DNA of 64,000 nt from Flavobacteriaceae bacterium GF1 (lineage in GTDB: Bacteria; Bacteroidota; Bacteroidia; Flavobacteriales; Flavobacteriaceae): positions 62,001 to 126,000 of the forward strand of contig WNKP01000004.1 in NCBI GenBank assembly GCA_009797885.1. Direction: 5' to 3'. The stretch's first letter is position 1. Each line of letters begins with the position of its first letter. Under the pieces are notes generated by a model. That model was given only the letters and a program-made list of their open reading frames with translations. It did no database searches and was not told the origin of the DNA. This document shows, one piece after another, positions 34,368 to 44,531 of this stretch. Both the position numbers and the translations under genes were made by a program.

Positions 34368-34616
34368 TTTACGATTGCAAAAGTAAAAAGCATTACTTCA
34401 GAAATTGTTATTCCAGTGTAAAGAAAGTATGGTTTGGCATCGTTTTAAATCATTGGCGCGTTCCAGAAATTCAATCCAACTATGAAGTTTCCCTTAAGAC
34501 GAATCATCTTTAGTACAACCCTGCCAATATCTTGACGTGGGGACGGTGGCATTTGTAGAAGCTTGGCACCATTTGGACGGGCGAAAAAGCCACTTTTTAG
34601 GATTGGTTAAAAGGCC
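34368..34616. other. Gene-free stretch, nothing recognised
   Basis: I see only frames of fewer than 40 codons on both strands and no clear palindrome. It separates the PhoD-like gene from the DUF4112 gene, both on the minus strand. Confidence 0.5.
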
Positions 34617-34910
34617 CTAGACGATGTTTTTTTTGTTTTTTCCGGACAAAAAATAGGTGTAGATCCACATGATGGTAAAGGTGGGGATAACGTCGAGCCC
34701 AGGCACGATCTCCTCTATAAAAGTGACTACCCCTGCTGCTTTTCCCACATTCCCCTTGTACATTCGGGTCATTAACCACCCTGCCAATGGGGCCCAGATC
34801 ACATCCAATATATCGCCCAACCCGGGTATGAGCAATGAGGACATCCCGATACCATCAAAAAGTAATCCTAGAACTAAATTACGGGTACGCTTATCCGATG
34901 TGTTAGACAT
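34617..34910 (-). CDS. DUF4112-family small membrane protein
   Basis: 97-residue protein with two or three hydrophobic segments and the DUF4112 pattern of an amphipathic opening, then LLIPGLGDILDVIWAPLAGWLMTRMY. The C-terminus is basic (SGKNKKN). No function is known for the family. It lies 39 bp after folE on the same strand and is probably the last gene of the msrA-folE transcript. Confidence 0.83.
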   Translation of the reverse strand: MSNTSDKRTRNLVLGLLFDGIGMSSLLIPGLGDILDVIWAPLAGWLMTRMYKGNVGKAAGVVTFIEEIVPGLDVIPTFTIMWIYTYFLSGKNKKNIV

Positions 34911-34949
34911 GTCCGAAAAATAAGCAAAAAAAAGGAACAGCGGTGCCGC

Positions 34950-35549
34950 TTAAGACAAATCGGAACTGATCAGTTTTAAAAACTCGTTCCGTGTTTCAAT
35001 CTTTTCAAACTGTCCCCTAAATCCGGAAGTTGTGGTAACCGAGTTCTGTTTTTGCACTCCCCGCATCATCATGCACATATGGGATGCTTCAATAACCACG
35101 GCGACCCCCTTTGGTTTTAAGGTGTTGTTGATACATTCCAGAATATCATGGGTCAATCGTTCCTGAACCTGCAACCTTCTTGCAAACACATCCACAATCC
35201 TTGGAATTTTGCTCAATCCCACAATATGTCCATTGGGGATATAGGCAATATGCGCCTTCCCAAAAAAGGGAAGCATATGGTGTTCACAGAGCGAATACAG
35301 TTCAATATCCTTTATGATGACCATATCGTCATATTCCTCCTTGAACATGGCACTTCTTAAGATTTCCTCCGCATCCTGCTTGTATCCCTGGGTTAGGAAA
35401 AGCATGGCCTTAGCAGCACGTTCGGGGGTTTTTAAAAGTCCTTCCCGGGACACGTCCTCCCCTATCTCATCAATTATCTTTAAATAGCGGTCTTTGACCT
35501 CATTGGTCAATTCAATGTTATACTCCTCCAGGTTTTTATAGGGTGCCAT
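34950..35549 (-). CDS. folE: GTP cyclohydrolase I
   Basis: Cytoplasmic enzyme converting GTP to dihydroneopterin triphosphate, the first step of tetrahydrofolate synthesis. 199 residues. Zinc ligands are Cys and His in [10 protein letters not shown] and the later Cys in [11 protein letters not shown]. The RLQVQERLT motif and the [11 protein letters not shown] block are diagnostic. This is the zinc-dependent FolE-I type. Its ATG follows the msrA stop after 1 base, so they are co-transcribed. Confidence 0.97.
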   Translation of the reverse strand: MAPYKNLEEYNIELTNEVKDRYLKIIDEIGEDVSREGLLKTPERAAKAMLFLTQGYKQDAEEILRSAMFKEEYDDMVIIKDIELYSLCEHHMLPFFGKAHIAYIPNGHIVGLSKIPRIVDVFARRLQVQERLTHDILECINNTLKPKGVAVVIEASHMCMMMRGVQKQNSVTTTSGFRGQFEKIETRNEFLKLISSDLS

Positions 35550-35550
35550 G

Positions 35551-36114
35551 TTAATTCTTGACAGTGTTTAGTTTGTCCGCAAAGTGTTTTTGCAGTTTTT
35601 TGATTTTTGGATTGATGATGAATTGGCAATAGGGTTGAAGACCATGTTCATTATAATAATTGTGATGCTCCTCTTCGGCAACATAAAACGGTTTCTCTTC
35701 GGAAATAGCGGTAACGATTGGGTCCGAAAAGACTTTTTCCCCTTCTAAAAATTGAATATAGTGTTCCGCCAAACGTTTTTGCCCTTCCGTGGTATAGAAA
35801 ATTTCACTTCTGTACTGGGTACCCACATCATTTCCCTGACGATTAAGTGTTGTAGGGTCATGCGTGGCAAAAAAAACTTCCAATAATTCCTGAAAGGAAA
35901 TTTCCTTAGGGTCAAAAGTGATTTTGATGGCCTCCGCATGTCCTGTTCTTCCTGTACAGATTTCGCGATACGCAGGATTTTTGATGGTTCCCCCCGTATA
36001 ACCCGATACTACCGACCTTACGCCTTTAAGTCTTTGAAATACAGCCTCCGTACACCAAAAACAGCCGTTGGCCAGAATGGCTGTTTCCAGGTTTTCGTTA
36101 TTTTGTTTATACAT
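35551..36114 (-). CDS. msrA: Peptide methionine sulfoxide reductase A
   Basis: Repairs methionine-S-sulfoxide in proteins. 187 residues without a signal peptide, so cytoplasmic. Catalytic motif [10 protein letters not shown] with nucleophile Cys18, followed by [20 protein letters not shown] and the YRSEIFY motif. The usual resolving Cys near the C-terminus is not obvious, so recycling may use Cys21 or an external thiol. First gene of the minus-strand msrA-folE-DUF4112 unit, divergent from a LolD-like gene. Confidence 0.96.
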   Translation of the reverse strand: MYKQNNENLETAILANGCFWCTEAVFQRLKGVRSVVSGYTGGTIKNPAYREICTGRTGHAEAIKITFDPKEISFQELLEVFFATHDPTTLNRQGNDVGTQYRSEIFYTTEGQKRLAEHYIQFLEGEKVFSDPIVTAISEEKPFYVAEEEHHNYYNEHGLQPYCQFIINPKIKKLQKHFADKLNTVKN

Positions 36115-36218
36115 TAATAGTAAAAGTTGAACAATTTATTGAAATATGCAATATTGACCGTACATTTAACTTTTGCTTAATAGTCGCAAAAATAGCAATA
36201 ACCTTATGGTATCTTTTG

Positions 36219-36249
36219 TTGTTCGCTACATAGGGATTCCTTACTTTCA
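36219..36249 (+). promoter_or_regulatory. Possible promoter of the LolD-CPBP-TIGR02757 operon
   Basis: TTG at 36219-36221, a 20-bp spacer and TACTTTCA at 36242-36249 (6 of 8 to TAnnTTTG). The position, just before the ATG at 36255, would give an almost leaderless message, so the call is weak. Confidence 0.3.
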
Positions 36250-36254
36250 CACCG

Positions 36255-36929
36255 ATGAATTCCGGCATGATATACGCAAAAAACATTCATAAATCCTACG
36301 GAAATTTAGAGGTCTTAAAAGGTGTGGACCTAACAATCGAAAAAAGTGAAATTGTTTCCATTGTCGGAGCTTCGGGAGCTGGTAAGACCACCCTACTTCA
36401 GATTTTGGGCACTTTGGACATGGCCTCCAATCCAGGAGATAGCTCGATCCAAATCAATGGTATTGACGTGAATAATCTCAATGCCAAGGATTTGGCCAAA
36501 TTTAGAAACGAACATATCGGTTTTATCTTTCAATTCCATCAACTCCTTCCCGAATTCACGGCACTGGAAAATGTCTGTATCCCCGCCTTCATCAAAAAAA
36601 CGAACAGGCAGGAATCCGAGAAAAAAGCAAAGGAATTATTGGGATTTTTGGGATTGGAAAAACGGCATGACCATAAACCCAGTGCATTATCCGGTGGCGA
36701 ACAGCAACGTGTGGCCGTAGCGCGTTCTTTGATTAATGGGCCTTCCGTAGTTTTGGCGGATGAACCCAGTGGAAATTTGGACTCCGAAAGTGCCGACAAT
36801 TTGCACCACCTTTTCTTTAAGCTTAGGGAAGAATTTGGACAAACCTTTGTTATTGTGACCCACAACCAGGACTTGGCCAATATGGCAGACAGAAAACTGA
36901 CAATGGTAGATGGAAAAATGGTTGTATGA
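36255..36929 (+). CDS. LolD-like ABC transporter ATPase
   Basis: 224-residue ATPase of the MacB/LolD type. Walker [10 protein letters not shown] is at 38-46, the Q-loop is in [17 protein letters not shown], the signature is LSGGEQQR, Walker B is [12 protein letters not shown] and the switch is VTHNQ. The sequence around [16 protein letters not shown] is close to LolD, which energises lipoprotein release from the inner membrane. No LolC/E permease is adjacent, as is usual for Bacteroidota. Its end overlaps the CPBP gene by 4 bases. Confidence 0.92.
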   Translation: MNSGMIYAKNIHKSYGNLEVLKGVDLTIEKSEIVSIVGASGAGKTTLLQILGTLDMASNPGDSSIQINGIDVNNLNAKDLAKFRNEHIGFIFQFHQLLPEFTALENVCIPAFIKKTNRQESEKKAKELLGFLGLEKRHDHKPSALSGGEQQRVAVARSLINGPSVVLADEPSGNLDSESADNLHHLFFKLREEFGQTFVIVTHNQDLANMADRKLTMVDGKMVV

Positions 36930-37486
36930 ACCTATTGAAAAAGGTTTGGGTATTTTTTCTTAGGCCCAAATATCAAACGTATACCTATCCCCGCACTTTA
37001 CAAAGACGGGTCTTTTTAAACCTTTTGGGGTGGAATATTGCCATTGCCATTGGGGTAGGGTTCGTAATAGAAATAACAAGGGAAGCCCTGGATGTAGATG
37101 TCGGTACACATGGAATGAACCGATTATTTGGGGAATATCATCCCTTGGGGATTTTGGCCATGGCAGTAGTGTTGGCACCTGTTTTGGAAGAGTCCCTTTT
37201 TAGGGGGCCCTTGATCTTATTTAAAAAATCGACCTATTTTGCCTTGGCCCTTTATACCTCTATTTTTCTATTTGGACTGATCCATCTTTTTAATTTTGAG
37301 GGGTACCAAAATGCACTGTGGTTCGCCCCGCTCTTATTTTTACCCCAACTGATTACCGGTGTTTTTTTGAGTTATATAAGAGTGAGGATGGGTTTGGGCC
37401 ACGCAATGCTTTTTCACGCCCTGTTCAATTTAATTTTGCTTGGACCCTTTGTATTGGTTGAACTCCTAAATCCATCTGCAAATTGA
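36926..37486 (+). CDS. CPBP-family intramembrane metalloprotease
   Basis: 186-residue membrane protein with about five helices. The Abi/CPBP motifs are EESLFRG (the EExxxR motif, about residue 91), FGLIHLFNF (second motif, His) and HALFNL (third motif, His and Asn). These residues line the active site of Rce1-like proteases. Substrate unknown. It overlaps the genes on both sides by 4 bases (ATGA and TTGA), so the three are one translational unit. Confidence 0.92.
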   Translation: MNLLKKVWVFFLRPKYQTYTYPRTLQRRVFLNLLGWNIAIAIGVGFVIEITREALDVDVGTHGMNRLFGEYHPLGILAMAVVLAPVLEESLFRGPLILFKKSTYFALALYTSIFLFGLIHLFNFEGYQNALWFAPLLFLPQLITGVFLSYIRVRMGLGHAMLFHALFNLILLGPFVLVELLNPSAN

Positions 37487-38247
37487 AAAAGTCCGAGCTT
37501 AAAACCTTTTTAGATGCCAAGGCAGCACAGTACGAACATCCAAAGTTTCTGGAATCGGACCCCATTCAAATCCCGCATCGATACACCAAAAAGGAAGATG
37601 TTGAAATCAGTGCATTTTTGACCGCCACCATTGCGTGGGGCAACCGTATGAGCATTATTAAAAGTGCCACACGGATGATGGAACTTATGGACAATTCCCC
37701 TTACGATTTTATCCGCAACCATGAAGCATCGGATTTGGAGCGTTTGGATGACTTTGTCCATAGGACTTTTAACGGAATGGATTTACGTTTTTTCACCACC
37801 ACACTTAAATCCATATATGAAAATCACGGCGGGCTGGAACCTATTTTTTCCAAACATCAGGAACCACATACACTGCAACCGGCAATAGCTAGATTTAAGG
37901 AGTTGTTTTTTGAATTGCCGCACTCCAAACGTACTCAAAAACATGTATCCAATCCCAATTCGGGTTCCGCTGCCAAACGAATAAATATGTTTTTGCGCTG
38001 GATGGTACGGCCCGCTGCCAAAGGGGTGGATTTTGGTCTATGGAAATCCCTATCCCCAAACCAGTTATCCTGCCCCCTGGACGTGCACTCCGGAAACGTG
38101 GCGAGAAAACTAAAGCTATTAAAACGGAAACAAAACGATGCAAAAGCGGTTATGGAGTTAGACCATAGCCTTCGCCAATTGAGTCCCATCGATCCCGTTA
38201 AATACGATTTCGCCCTTTTTGGATTGGGGGTTTTCGAAAAGTTTTAA
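37483..38247 (+). CDS. TIGR02757 (DUF2400) family protein
   Basis: 254-residue soluble protein of the widespread but uncharacterised TIGR02757 family. Recognisable blocks are FLTATIAWGNR, YDFIRNH, the RWMVRP segment (NMFLRWMVRP) and PLDVHSGNVARKLKLL. The last two recall the helix-hairpin-helix DNA glycosylase fold, so a nucleic-acid role is possible. The start is taken as TTG at 37483, inside the stop of the previous gene, because no ATG gives the conserved N-terminus. Its stop shares the bases TTAA with the stop of the convergent peroxidase gene. Confidence 0.87.
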   Translation: MKKSELKTFLDAKAAQYEHPKFLESDPIQIPHRYTKKEDVEISAFLTATIAWGNRMSIIKSATRMMELMDNSPYDFIRNHEASDLERLDDFVHRTFNGMDLRFFTTTLKSIYENHGGLEPIFSKHQEPHTLQPAIARFKELFFELPHSKRTQKHVSNPNSGSAAKRINMFLRWMVRPAAKGVDFGLWKSLSPNQLSCPLDVHSGNVARKLKLLKRKQNDAKAVMELDHSLRQLSPIDPVKYDFALFGLGVFEKF

Positions 38248-40073
38248 TCCATAGTTTCAAATTCCTTATCCGTCAAGGTGCGCATAAAGGCAATAATGGC
38301 TTTGGTCTCCCCATCCGTTAGGTCCAAAGAATCGGGAGGCAAGGTTTGGTAGGGCACGTCCAATCCCATTCCTTGTCCACCTCCCACATTGTAAAATTGC
38401 ATTACCTCTTCCAAAGTCTTGTAGACTCCATTATGCATATAAGGACCGGTAAGGGCAATGTTCCTGACCGTTGATGTTTTAAAAAACGATTTCTTCTCTT
38501 CCACCTTATAGGGAAAGTACTGTCCCAAATCTTCATCCAGGACGGGATGGGTAAAGCTGGCATTCCTGGGGAGCCCCAGATTTTCAAACTCGGTCTCCTG
38601 GTATTTTGGTGGGACCGTTCCATTAAAGGCAGGTGGAAAATGACAAGTGGCGCAAGCGGCCTTGCCCATAAATAGATTAAACCCCAGGACTTCCTCTTGT
38701 GTTAAACTTTCTTCCTTTCCCTGCATATTTCGGTCAAACTTGGAATCGAAAGGGGCCAAACTCCGAATATATGTGGCAATGGCATTTCGCACATTTTGAT
38801 TCGTGACACCATCGCGATACAACGAATCGAATGCCGATTGGTACATTGCATTCGCTTTTACCCGCTCCTCCATCTTGTTCAAATCCATATGGAATTCATT
38901 TTCGTTATTGGCGACACTTACGATCTGCGCCTCCAGATCATCCCCGCTTCCATCATAGAAAAACGTTTTTTGATACACGGCATAGGAAAGCGTTGGCGTA
39001 TTGCGTTGTAGGGGCTTTCCATTATTTCCCAATGCTTTTGACTGGCCATCTGTAAAGGCCTTTTCCTTAAGGTGGCAGGTGGCACAACTCATCAATCCTT
39101 CATTGGACAATGCGTTATCATTGAATAATGCCCTTCCCAAGGCTACCCGCTCTTCACTGATGGGTGGGGAATTGGGCAAAGCAAACATTTTAATATTAAA
39201 AAAGTCCTTGTCAAAAAGATTGTCGGCCTTGGGGTTCAATGGCCGTGAGGTGTTTAAATCGACCTGCCAATCCATAGCGGTGGCATTGATCAATTGAAGT
39301 TGCCCATGGGTATGTTCTTTAATAAAATTGTAGCGGTCAAAAGTTTCAAAATCCCCTTGCTCCAGGGTAGTCATTGCCGCATCCAATTCCGTCATCCATT
39401 CCTGGTATAAACCGGTATCCCGAAAAGCTTCCCTATAGATTTCAAGGATTTCTTTTAGGGTCCTGTAATTATCGATGGCTTCCGTGAGGGAATTGGATAG
39501 CATTGGGGAATCAAAACCAGTGATGCCCTTTGTGGCTACATTGACAATGGCATCCCTGATCATCTTTAAATGGTGCCTATCCAATTGTCTATAGATATTA
39601 TGGTGCTTTCTGATGTAAGGAATACGGGACTGAAGGTATACCAGTACGTTATGTAACTCCTGGTTTGAAATGGAATCCCCTCCAAACAGCATTTCTTCCA
39701 AAACCTGGTAGCTCTTGGGCTTCCGTATTTTTATATCGGTATAATCATCAATCTCCACCTTCAACAAATTGGGCGCGTTCATGGAGAGGTAATTTTCATG
39801 GTCATACGCTATAAGCATCGGTTCCACACGCTTGTACCATTTTCTACTTTTTAGGAATGCATCCTGATTTTCCGTTAGGCTATGTAAGGTGTCCATTTGT
39901 TGGATATGGAAGGAAGCACTGTCCAAGGTCTTAAAATAGTATTGCCTTACGGCTTCGTTGAACCTGGAAGGTTCCTTGGTACTGGTAACTTTTTCGAAGG
40001 TTTTTTCCTGACAGGATAGCAGTAAAAGAAGGAGGACCAAATAATAGGACAACGGTTTCATTTTCATTTTCAT
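38244..40073 (-). CDS. Di-haem cytochrome-c peroxidase-like lipoprotein with extra N-terminal domain
   Basis: 609 residues with a lipoprotein signal (LLLSCQEK); the start could be any of three closely spaced Met codons, 40073 being taken. Two haem-binding motifs, CATCH at about 330-334 and again at about 474-478, belong to a MauG/CcpA-type peroxidase domain covering the last 310 residues. GVYKTLEEVMQFYNVGGG is typical of it. The first 280 residues are helical and longer than in plain CcpA; this portion is seen in other Bacteroidota peroxidases. It probably accepts electrons from periplasmic cytochrome c to reduce peroxide. It follows the collagen-like lipoprotein gene by 78 bp. Confidence 0.9.
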   Translation of the reverse strand: MKMKMKPLSYYLVLLLLLLSCQEKTFEKVTSTKEPSRFNEAVRQYYFKTLDSASFHIQQMDTLHSLTENQDAFLKSRKWYKRVEPMLIAYDHENYLSMNAPNLLKVEIDDYTDIKIRKPKSYQVLEEMLFGGDSISNQELHNVLVYLQSRIPYIRKHHNIYRQLDRHHLKMIRDAIVNVATKGITGFDSPMLSNSLTEAIDNYRTLKEILEIYREAFRDTGLYQEWMTELDAAMTTLEQGDFETFDRYNFIKEHTHGQLQLINATAMDWQVDLNTSRPLNPKADNLFDKDFFNIKMFALPNSPPISEERVALGRALFNDNALSNEGLMSCATCHLKEKAFTDGQSKALGNNGKPLQRNTPTLSYAVYQKTFFYDGSGDDLEAQIVSVANNENEFHMDLNKMEERVKANAMYQSAFDSLYRDGVTNQNVRNAIATYIRSLAPFDSKFDRNMQGKEESLTQEEVLGFNLFMGKAACATCHFPPAFNGTVPPKYQETEFENLGLPRNASFTHPVLDEDLGQYFPYKVEEKKSFFKTSTVRNIALTGPYMHNGVYKTLEEVMQFYNVGGGQGMGLDVPYQTLPPDSLDLTDGETKAIIAFMRTLTDKEFETMD

Positions 40074-40151
40074 GCAAAACATTGGTTAACGAGTGAAGGG
40101 CTCCCAACCTTAGGTTGGGAACCCTTTGAAAAAACTTTTATATAATGGCAA

Positions 40152-41753
40152 TTATCTAGGAAGTCCAGTCAATTTAAAAAGGAAGGAACCTTCCAATCTA
40201 CTTAGACTTTCATCAATTGCCGTGGGATCTACAAACTTTAGACCATCTGCCCTAACCGCTGTTTCGGGGGTGGTATTGAAATCCCACCCGTGAACTTGGG
40301 CACCTCCAAGAAAAGTAGACTCGGTGGCACCGATAATATCCGTAACATCAATCAAACCTGTGATTTCCCAGTATCTTGTTTCCGTACCAAAGCCCAATTG
40401 TGAAGCGGCAATTTGATTACATTCCAAAACCTCTTCCAAAGTCCCGGTGTTGATATTGTACTGCCATAGTTTGGCATATCCCTGAATATCTGTATTCAAA
40501 TCCTGATAACCATTGGGGTCTTCCTGAATGTACACATAGTTTTCGGTAACCAAAATATTATCCGGGGAATGCATTCCATCACCGATACCTCCTTCACGAT
40601 CACCGTCCACCACAACCGTTAGTTTGGCATCACCGGTTGGATCATCGGGATTTAACTCCAATTTATAGACCCGTCCAAAGGTAGTTCCCCTGTTGGCCAA
40701 ATCCGGGTTATCGGACCGGTATCTTCCAGTGGCGTTGAAATAAACATTTCTATTGTTCTCGGCGGAACCTCTTTGCCAATCAATATCCTCAATTCTTTGA
40801 AAACCTATAGCTACTGAATCAATGGCTTCTTGATTCAACTCATCAATGGTACGTTCCGTTACCGCTACCCATTCCACATCATAAGTGGTATCTTCCACCA
40901 TTCCCATTTCAAATTTTAGGCCACCACCTCCAATAGCCGTTTCCGTGGTATCCTTCCCCCTTAAAACATAAAGATCGCCACCATGTAGATCACCCAAACT
41001 ACCAACATACATGGCAAAGTGGGCTTCTGGATAGGAGTTATTGCTGTCATCATCGCCCATAAAAACAACTGTTCTTCCTGGATATGCATCCTTGCCCACC
41101 ACAACGGCATTTTCAGTGGACCATTCCCCCAATGCAGGTAGTCTTTCTGCTTCTACCCTATCTTCGGTATTCCGAAATGGATTGATACGATAAACCCCTT
41201 TGGCATTACCGCCCCACTCTCCGCCAGAAAGGTATAATGGACCAAAACCATGCTCTTCCGGAGTAATTGAAGAACCTGAACATTGCGCGGTAAAAGCCGT
41301 TGCCGTAGCATTTACAATATAATCACCTTCCAATGGCTGAAGGTCTTTGTTCATTCGGATACGGGCAATGGAATAATCGGATTCCAGATTGTTTATAAAG
41401 GCATACGTTCCATCTTCATTGGGATACAGTGCCGCTCCATCCATAAAGGAACCGTAAACAAAAGTGGAATCTGATGGTAAAATGTCCGCAGAGGACAATA
41501 TCATCTGCAAATCGGCACTACTGGCAAAACTGCCTTTAAGTTCAAATACCTCATCGGGCACCACGGAACTTTCAAGAGGTACCAACTCGGAAATGGTGAA
41601 ATCCTCACCATCCTGGCCGTCCTGACCGTCGGTTCCATCTACACCGTCCACACCGTCACGGCCGTCCGTACCATCTTCACCATCGCAACTGGAAAAAGTG
41701 ACCATTAGGGATGCCAGTGTAAACAATAAGAATGCATTTTTTTTCAATTTCAT
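40152..41753 (-). CDS. Lipoprotein with collagen-like Gly-x-Asp repeats, possibly PhoX-related
   Basis: 533-residue lipoprotein (TFSSC, Cys about 23). Right after the lipid anchor come about nine triplets of the form G-x-D (GTDGRDGVDGVDGTDGQDG), a collagen-like spacer. The rest is beta-rich and looks like a propeller. The elements MHSPDNILVTE and EDPNGYQ, with YVLRGKDT, resemble DUF839/PhoX-type phosphatases, but I cannot see the full set of metal ligands. Surface display is likely. The peroxidase gene follows on the same strand, and the two may form a unit. Confidence 0.72.
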   Translation of the reverse strand: MKLKKNAFLLFTLASLMVTFSSCDGEDGTDGRDGVDGVDGTDGQDGQDGEDFTISELVPLESSVVPDEVFELKGSFASSADLQMILSSADILPSDSTFVYGSFMDGAALYPNEDGTYAFINNLESDYSIARIRMNKDLQPLEGDYIVNATATAFTAQCSGSSITPEEHGFGPLYLSGGEWGGNAKGVYRINPFRNTEDRVEAERLPALGEWSTENAVVVGKDAYPGRTVVFMGDDDSNNSYPEAHFAMYVGSLGDLHGGDLYVLRGKDTTETAIGGGGLKFEMGMVEDTTYDVEWVAVTERTIDELNQEAIDSVAIGFQRIEDIDWQRGSAENNRNVYFNATGRYRSDNPDLANRGTTFGRVYKLELNPDDPTGDAKLTVVVDGDREGGIGDGMHSPDNILVTENYVYIQEDPNGYQDLNTDIQGYAKLWQYNINTGTLEEVLECNQIAASQLGFGTETRYWEITGLIDVTDIIGATESTFLGGAQVHGWDFNTTPETAVRADGLKFVDPTAIDESLSRLEGSFLFKLTGLPR

Positions 41754-42355
41754 GATTTAAAGCTTTTTAGGTTTTCGTATGCCCCAAAAATACTTTTAGC
41801 GAGCAGCTGGAAAGGTTAAGTAGTCATGGTGATACTGTCAAGAGTTGATGAAATAAAAGTTAAGCTTTTAATAGAATGTTAATACTTAGAATGGGTCTTG
41901 ATAAGGGCAAAACACAAGAAAAGACTAATTGCCTGTCCCTAAGAAATATAGGGCATTTTTACCTCAAAAACAATGTAAAGCTTACCGTCACCGCACTGAG
42001 GCTTTTGTAAATTAAATCTTACTCATCCCGAAGGCCATGACGCCGTCTTTTTTAGATCAGGGATTTTGGAAAACTCTTAATAGCTATCCTAAACGTGCAT
42101 GAAACGTAAACCCAAGATTGTGAAAAAAGCTAGGTTGGTCAGACTTGAAAATGGGAGCCTGGAAACAAAAAACTGGGCCCAAATGGTTGCTTGGTCCATT
42201 GAGCTCCACTTATCACGTTTAATGTCCATTTATTACTATTCAATTTTTTGGGTATAGGGATTTACACAATTTATACTCCGAAAGTATGCAAGGGATCCTT
42301 GTATTTCATATAGTGCTACTGGATTGACCATAAAAACAAGTACCTATTTTAAAAG
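41754..42355. other. 600-bp region without a confident gene
   Basis: It lies between the divergent collagen-like lipoprotein and GT-C-like genes. The only frame of note runs on the plus strand at 42099-42257 (52 codons; MKRKPKIVKKARLV, very basic at the start, hydrophobic at the end), without a recognisable family. I give it little weight. No long palindrome or tRNA was seen. Confidence 0.4.
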
Positions 42356-43492
42356 ATGAGCAAGGCCCCAGGTATTATTCTTGTCAGCATTTATATTTTC
42401 ATTAATGCGCTTTTTACCTATAAATATGGCCAAAAACTGGGCTTTGCCTTACCGTTGGTCCCTCCTTTGATGTATACAAGCCTCATTGGATGTACGATTT
42501 TTTTTCTACGAAAAATGGCCATTCCACCTCTGAAAAAATCAACACCGATCATTTTATACTGGATAATCGTTGGAGTGTTTTCCGTGATATTCACCCTTGT
42601 TGTCCTATACACAGATGGGGAAAGTCTCAATGTGGATCGGTGGTCCGCTTTGGAGTTGACGGTCCAAGGAATAACTGAAGGTAAATACCCCTATTCCCGA
42701 AAAGACCATTTAGGCCAGATGAGCTCCAATTTTCCGGCCTTGGGGTTTCTGGGCTTGCCATTCTATTTGCTAGGTGATGTAGGGTATTTGCAAGTGTTTG
42801 TCTTTATCGTATTTTCCCTTTTCCTGTTCAAAACGTGTAGCGCAGGAAAAACATCCTTTTGTATACTGTTCCTTTACCTTTCCTCTCCTGCTTTGATTTG
42901 GGAAATCCTTGCAAAAAGTGATTTGGTCAGTAATCTTTTTCTTGTTTTTCTTTTTGTAGAGTACTGGAAGAAAAAATACCCTACGGATATGTTTAAAAAA
43001 CCTATGGTATCGGGAGCGTTGATCTCATTTTTCGTATTGACAAGGGCAGTCGTTGTTATTCCATTGGTCATTTTATTCTTGCGGGATTTTTGGCAAAGTA
43101 AAATGGGTATTAAAATTAAAATAGTACTGTCAATAGCGCTAACAGGCCTCATCATCTGTCTACCCACACTTTTATCCGTTCCCGATTGGGGTACATTGAG
43201 AAATCTTAATCCAATTTCCCTTCAAACAAACAAAGTGCCTTTCATCGCTTACCTGTTAGTATTGACTACTTTTTATGTTCCCTGGATCACAAAAAAGCAT
43301 AATGATCTTATCTTCTATAGTGCTTTGATCGTTTTTATGATACCCTTTATTGGAATGATTTCTACAATTGGACAAGTTGGTTGGCATAGGACCGTTTTCA
43401 ATCACCAATTTGACATTTCTTACCTTAGTATGTGTATACCATCTATCCTTATTTGGATAAAAAACAATTTAGATTTTGAGCGTGGGGTCTAA
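42356..43492 (+). CDS. Integral membrane protein, GT-C glycosyltransferase-like
   Basis: 378-residue protein with about ten hydrophobic helices. Between the third and fourth helices lies a loop with a DGESLNVDRWSALE motif, a layout seen in polyprenol-dependent GT-C glycosyltransferases where acidic residues bind the metal or the lipid-linked sugar. Later features are YPYSRKDH and NHQFDISYLS. No family could be named with certainty. It stands alone, with a gap of 600 bp before it and the ankyrin gene 100 bp after it. Confidence 0.78.
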   Translation: MSKAPGIILVSIYIFINALFTYKYGQKLGFALPLVPPLMYTSLIGCTIFFLRKMAIPPLKKSTPIILYWIIVGVFSVIFTLVVLYTDGESLNVDRWSALELTVQGITEGKYPYSRKDHLGQMSSNFPALGFLGLPFYLLGDVGYLQVFVFIVFSLFLFKTCSAGKTSFCILFLYLSSPALIWEILAKSDLVSNLFLVFLFVEYWKKKYPTDMFKKPMVSGALISFFVLTRAVVVIPLVILFLRDFWQSKMGIKIKIVLSIALTGLIICLPTLLSVPDWGTLRNLNPISLQTNKVPFIAYLLVLTTFYVPWITKKHNDLIFYSALIVFMIPFIGMISTIGQVGWHRTVFNHQFDISYLSMCIPSILIWIKNNLDFERGV

Positions 43493-43592
43493 AACCCGAA
43501 AACACAACATTTTGTATAAGTAATAACAGCTAAGGCTTTGATTATTAATACATATTTGCCCATAGTACGGAATTATCTGAACCCAATACGAT

Positions 43593-44324
43593 ATGGAAGT
43601 TAAAAAAATCATCGAGTTCATTAGCAGGGGACGTACAGATTATATTTTTCAACTTTTCAAAGAGGACAATTGGAAAGAATTGCTCCATAACGGTCCAGTA
43701 AAACCGGTGCAATGGCTTGTCTATTATAATGATACTACCGCGCTGAAAGCAGTTTTGGAATATGGTGGAACGCTAGAAAGTATTGACCTAAACGAAGAAT
43801 TGGGAAATGCTGCATTTTTTGGCCATTGGAAAGTTTGTGACTTTTTGATAAACCATGGAGCTGATGTCAATGCCATTATTGACAAGACCAATGAAACACC
43901 GTTGCATAATGCCCTAACCAAGGCCGGTAGACCCTATTACTATTATGTGGTTAAGTTATTGGTAGAAAAGGGGGCGAACGTTAATGCCAAAACCCTTCCC
44001 GGAGTGGAAACGGGTGCTTTCATGCGTGACGTAAGAACTAAGGGAGAAACACCCTTACATCGGGCAGCGGCCTATGCCGATGAACGAACGATCAGCTTTC
44101 TTATTGAAAATGGTGCGGATAAAACGGAAAAAGATGCAAATGGGGATTCCCCCATGAGTTGGGCCAGCGAACATCTACGCCCCGGCACCATACTCTCTTT
44201 GTTAAGTTTCGGTGAACATACCATTGGCGATGCCCATAAAGTAAAAAATACAAGTGACCATGGACAAGGGTGGGGAAACAGCATGGACTGGAATTTACTG
44301 GGGGACTATTTGCCCGAAAACTGA
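43593..44324 (+). CDS. Ankyrin-repeat protein
   Basis: 243-residue cytoplasmic protein with about four ankyrin repeats from residue 45: LGNAAFFGHWKVCDFLINHGADVNA, NETPLHNAL followed by VVKLLVEKGANVNA, then GETPLHRAAAY with ISFLIENGADKTEKD, and GDSPMSWA. The last 40 residues are His- and Gly-containing and not repeat-like. It should bind another protein; no partner is encoded nearby. The 200 bp behind it hold a 31-codon frame (44347-44442) that I do not call. Confidence 0.88.
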   Translation: MEVKKIIEFISRGRTDYIFQLFKEDNWKELLHNGPVKPVQWLVYYNDTTALKAVLEYGGTLESIDLNEELGNAAFFGHWKVCDFLINHGADVNAIIDKTNETPLHNALTKAGRPYYYYVVKLLVEKGANVNAKTLPGVETGAFMRDVRTKGETPLHRAAAYADERTISFLIENGADKTEKDANGDSPMSWASEHLRPGTILSLLSFGEHTIGDAHKVKNTSDHGQGWGNSMDWNLLGDYLPEN

Positions 44325-44531
44325 CGAAGCGGGACAAACGCTAAAAATGGATGTCCGAACCGAACCTGTGGCCATACACTTGCGGGGTCTGACTCCAAAT
44401 CAATTTAGAATTGTACACATGCCAAAAGTAACTGGACGTTAGGGAACCAAATTATGGGTGTCAATGGTAAAACCATATGCTGCATTACACAGTTTAAATA
44501 GCACTAGGCCGTGATTTTCAACCGTCTTTTT

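Noticed and set aside
42099-42257. 52-codon basic frame in the 600-bp gap
   Set aside because: No family, no clear promoter or coupling to a neighbour; kept only as a note.
44347-44442. 31-codon frame behind the ankyrin gene
   Set aside because: Too short and without family features; could be a remnant but nothing supports it.
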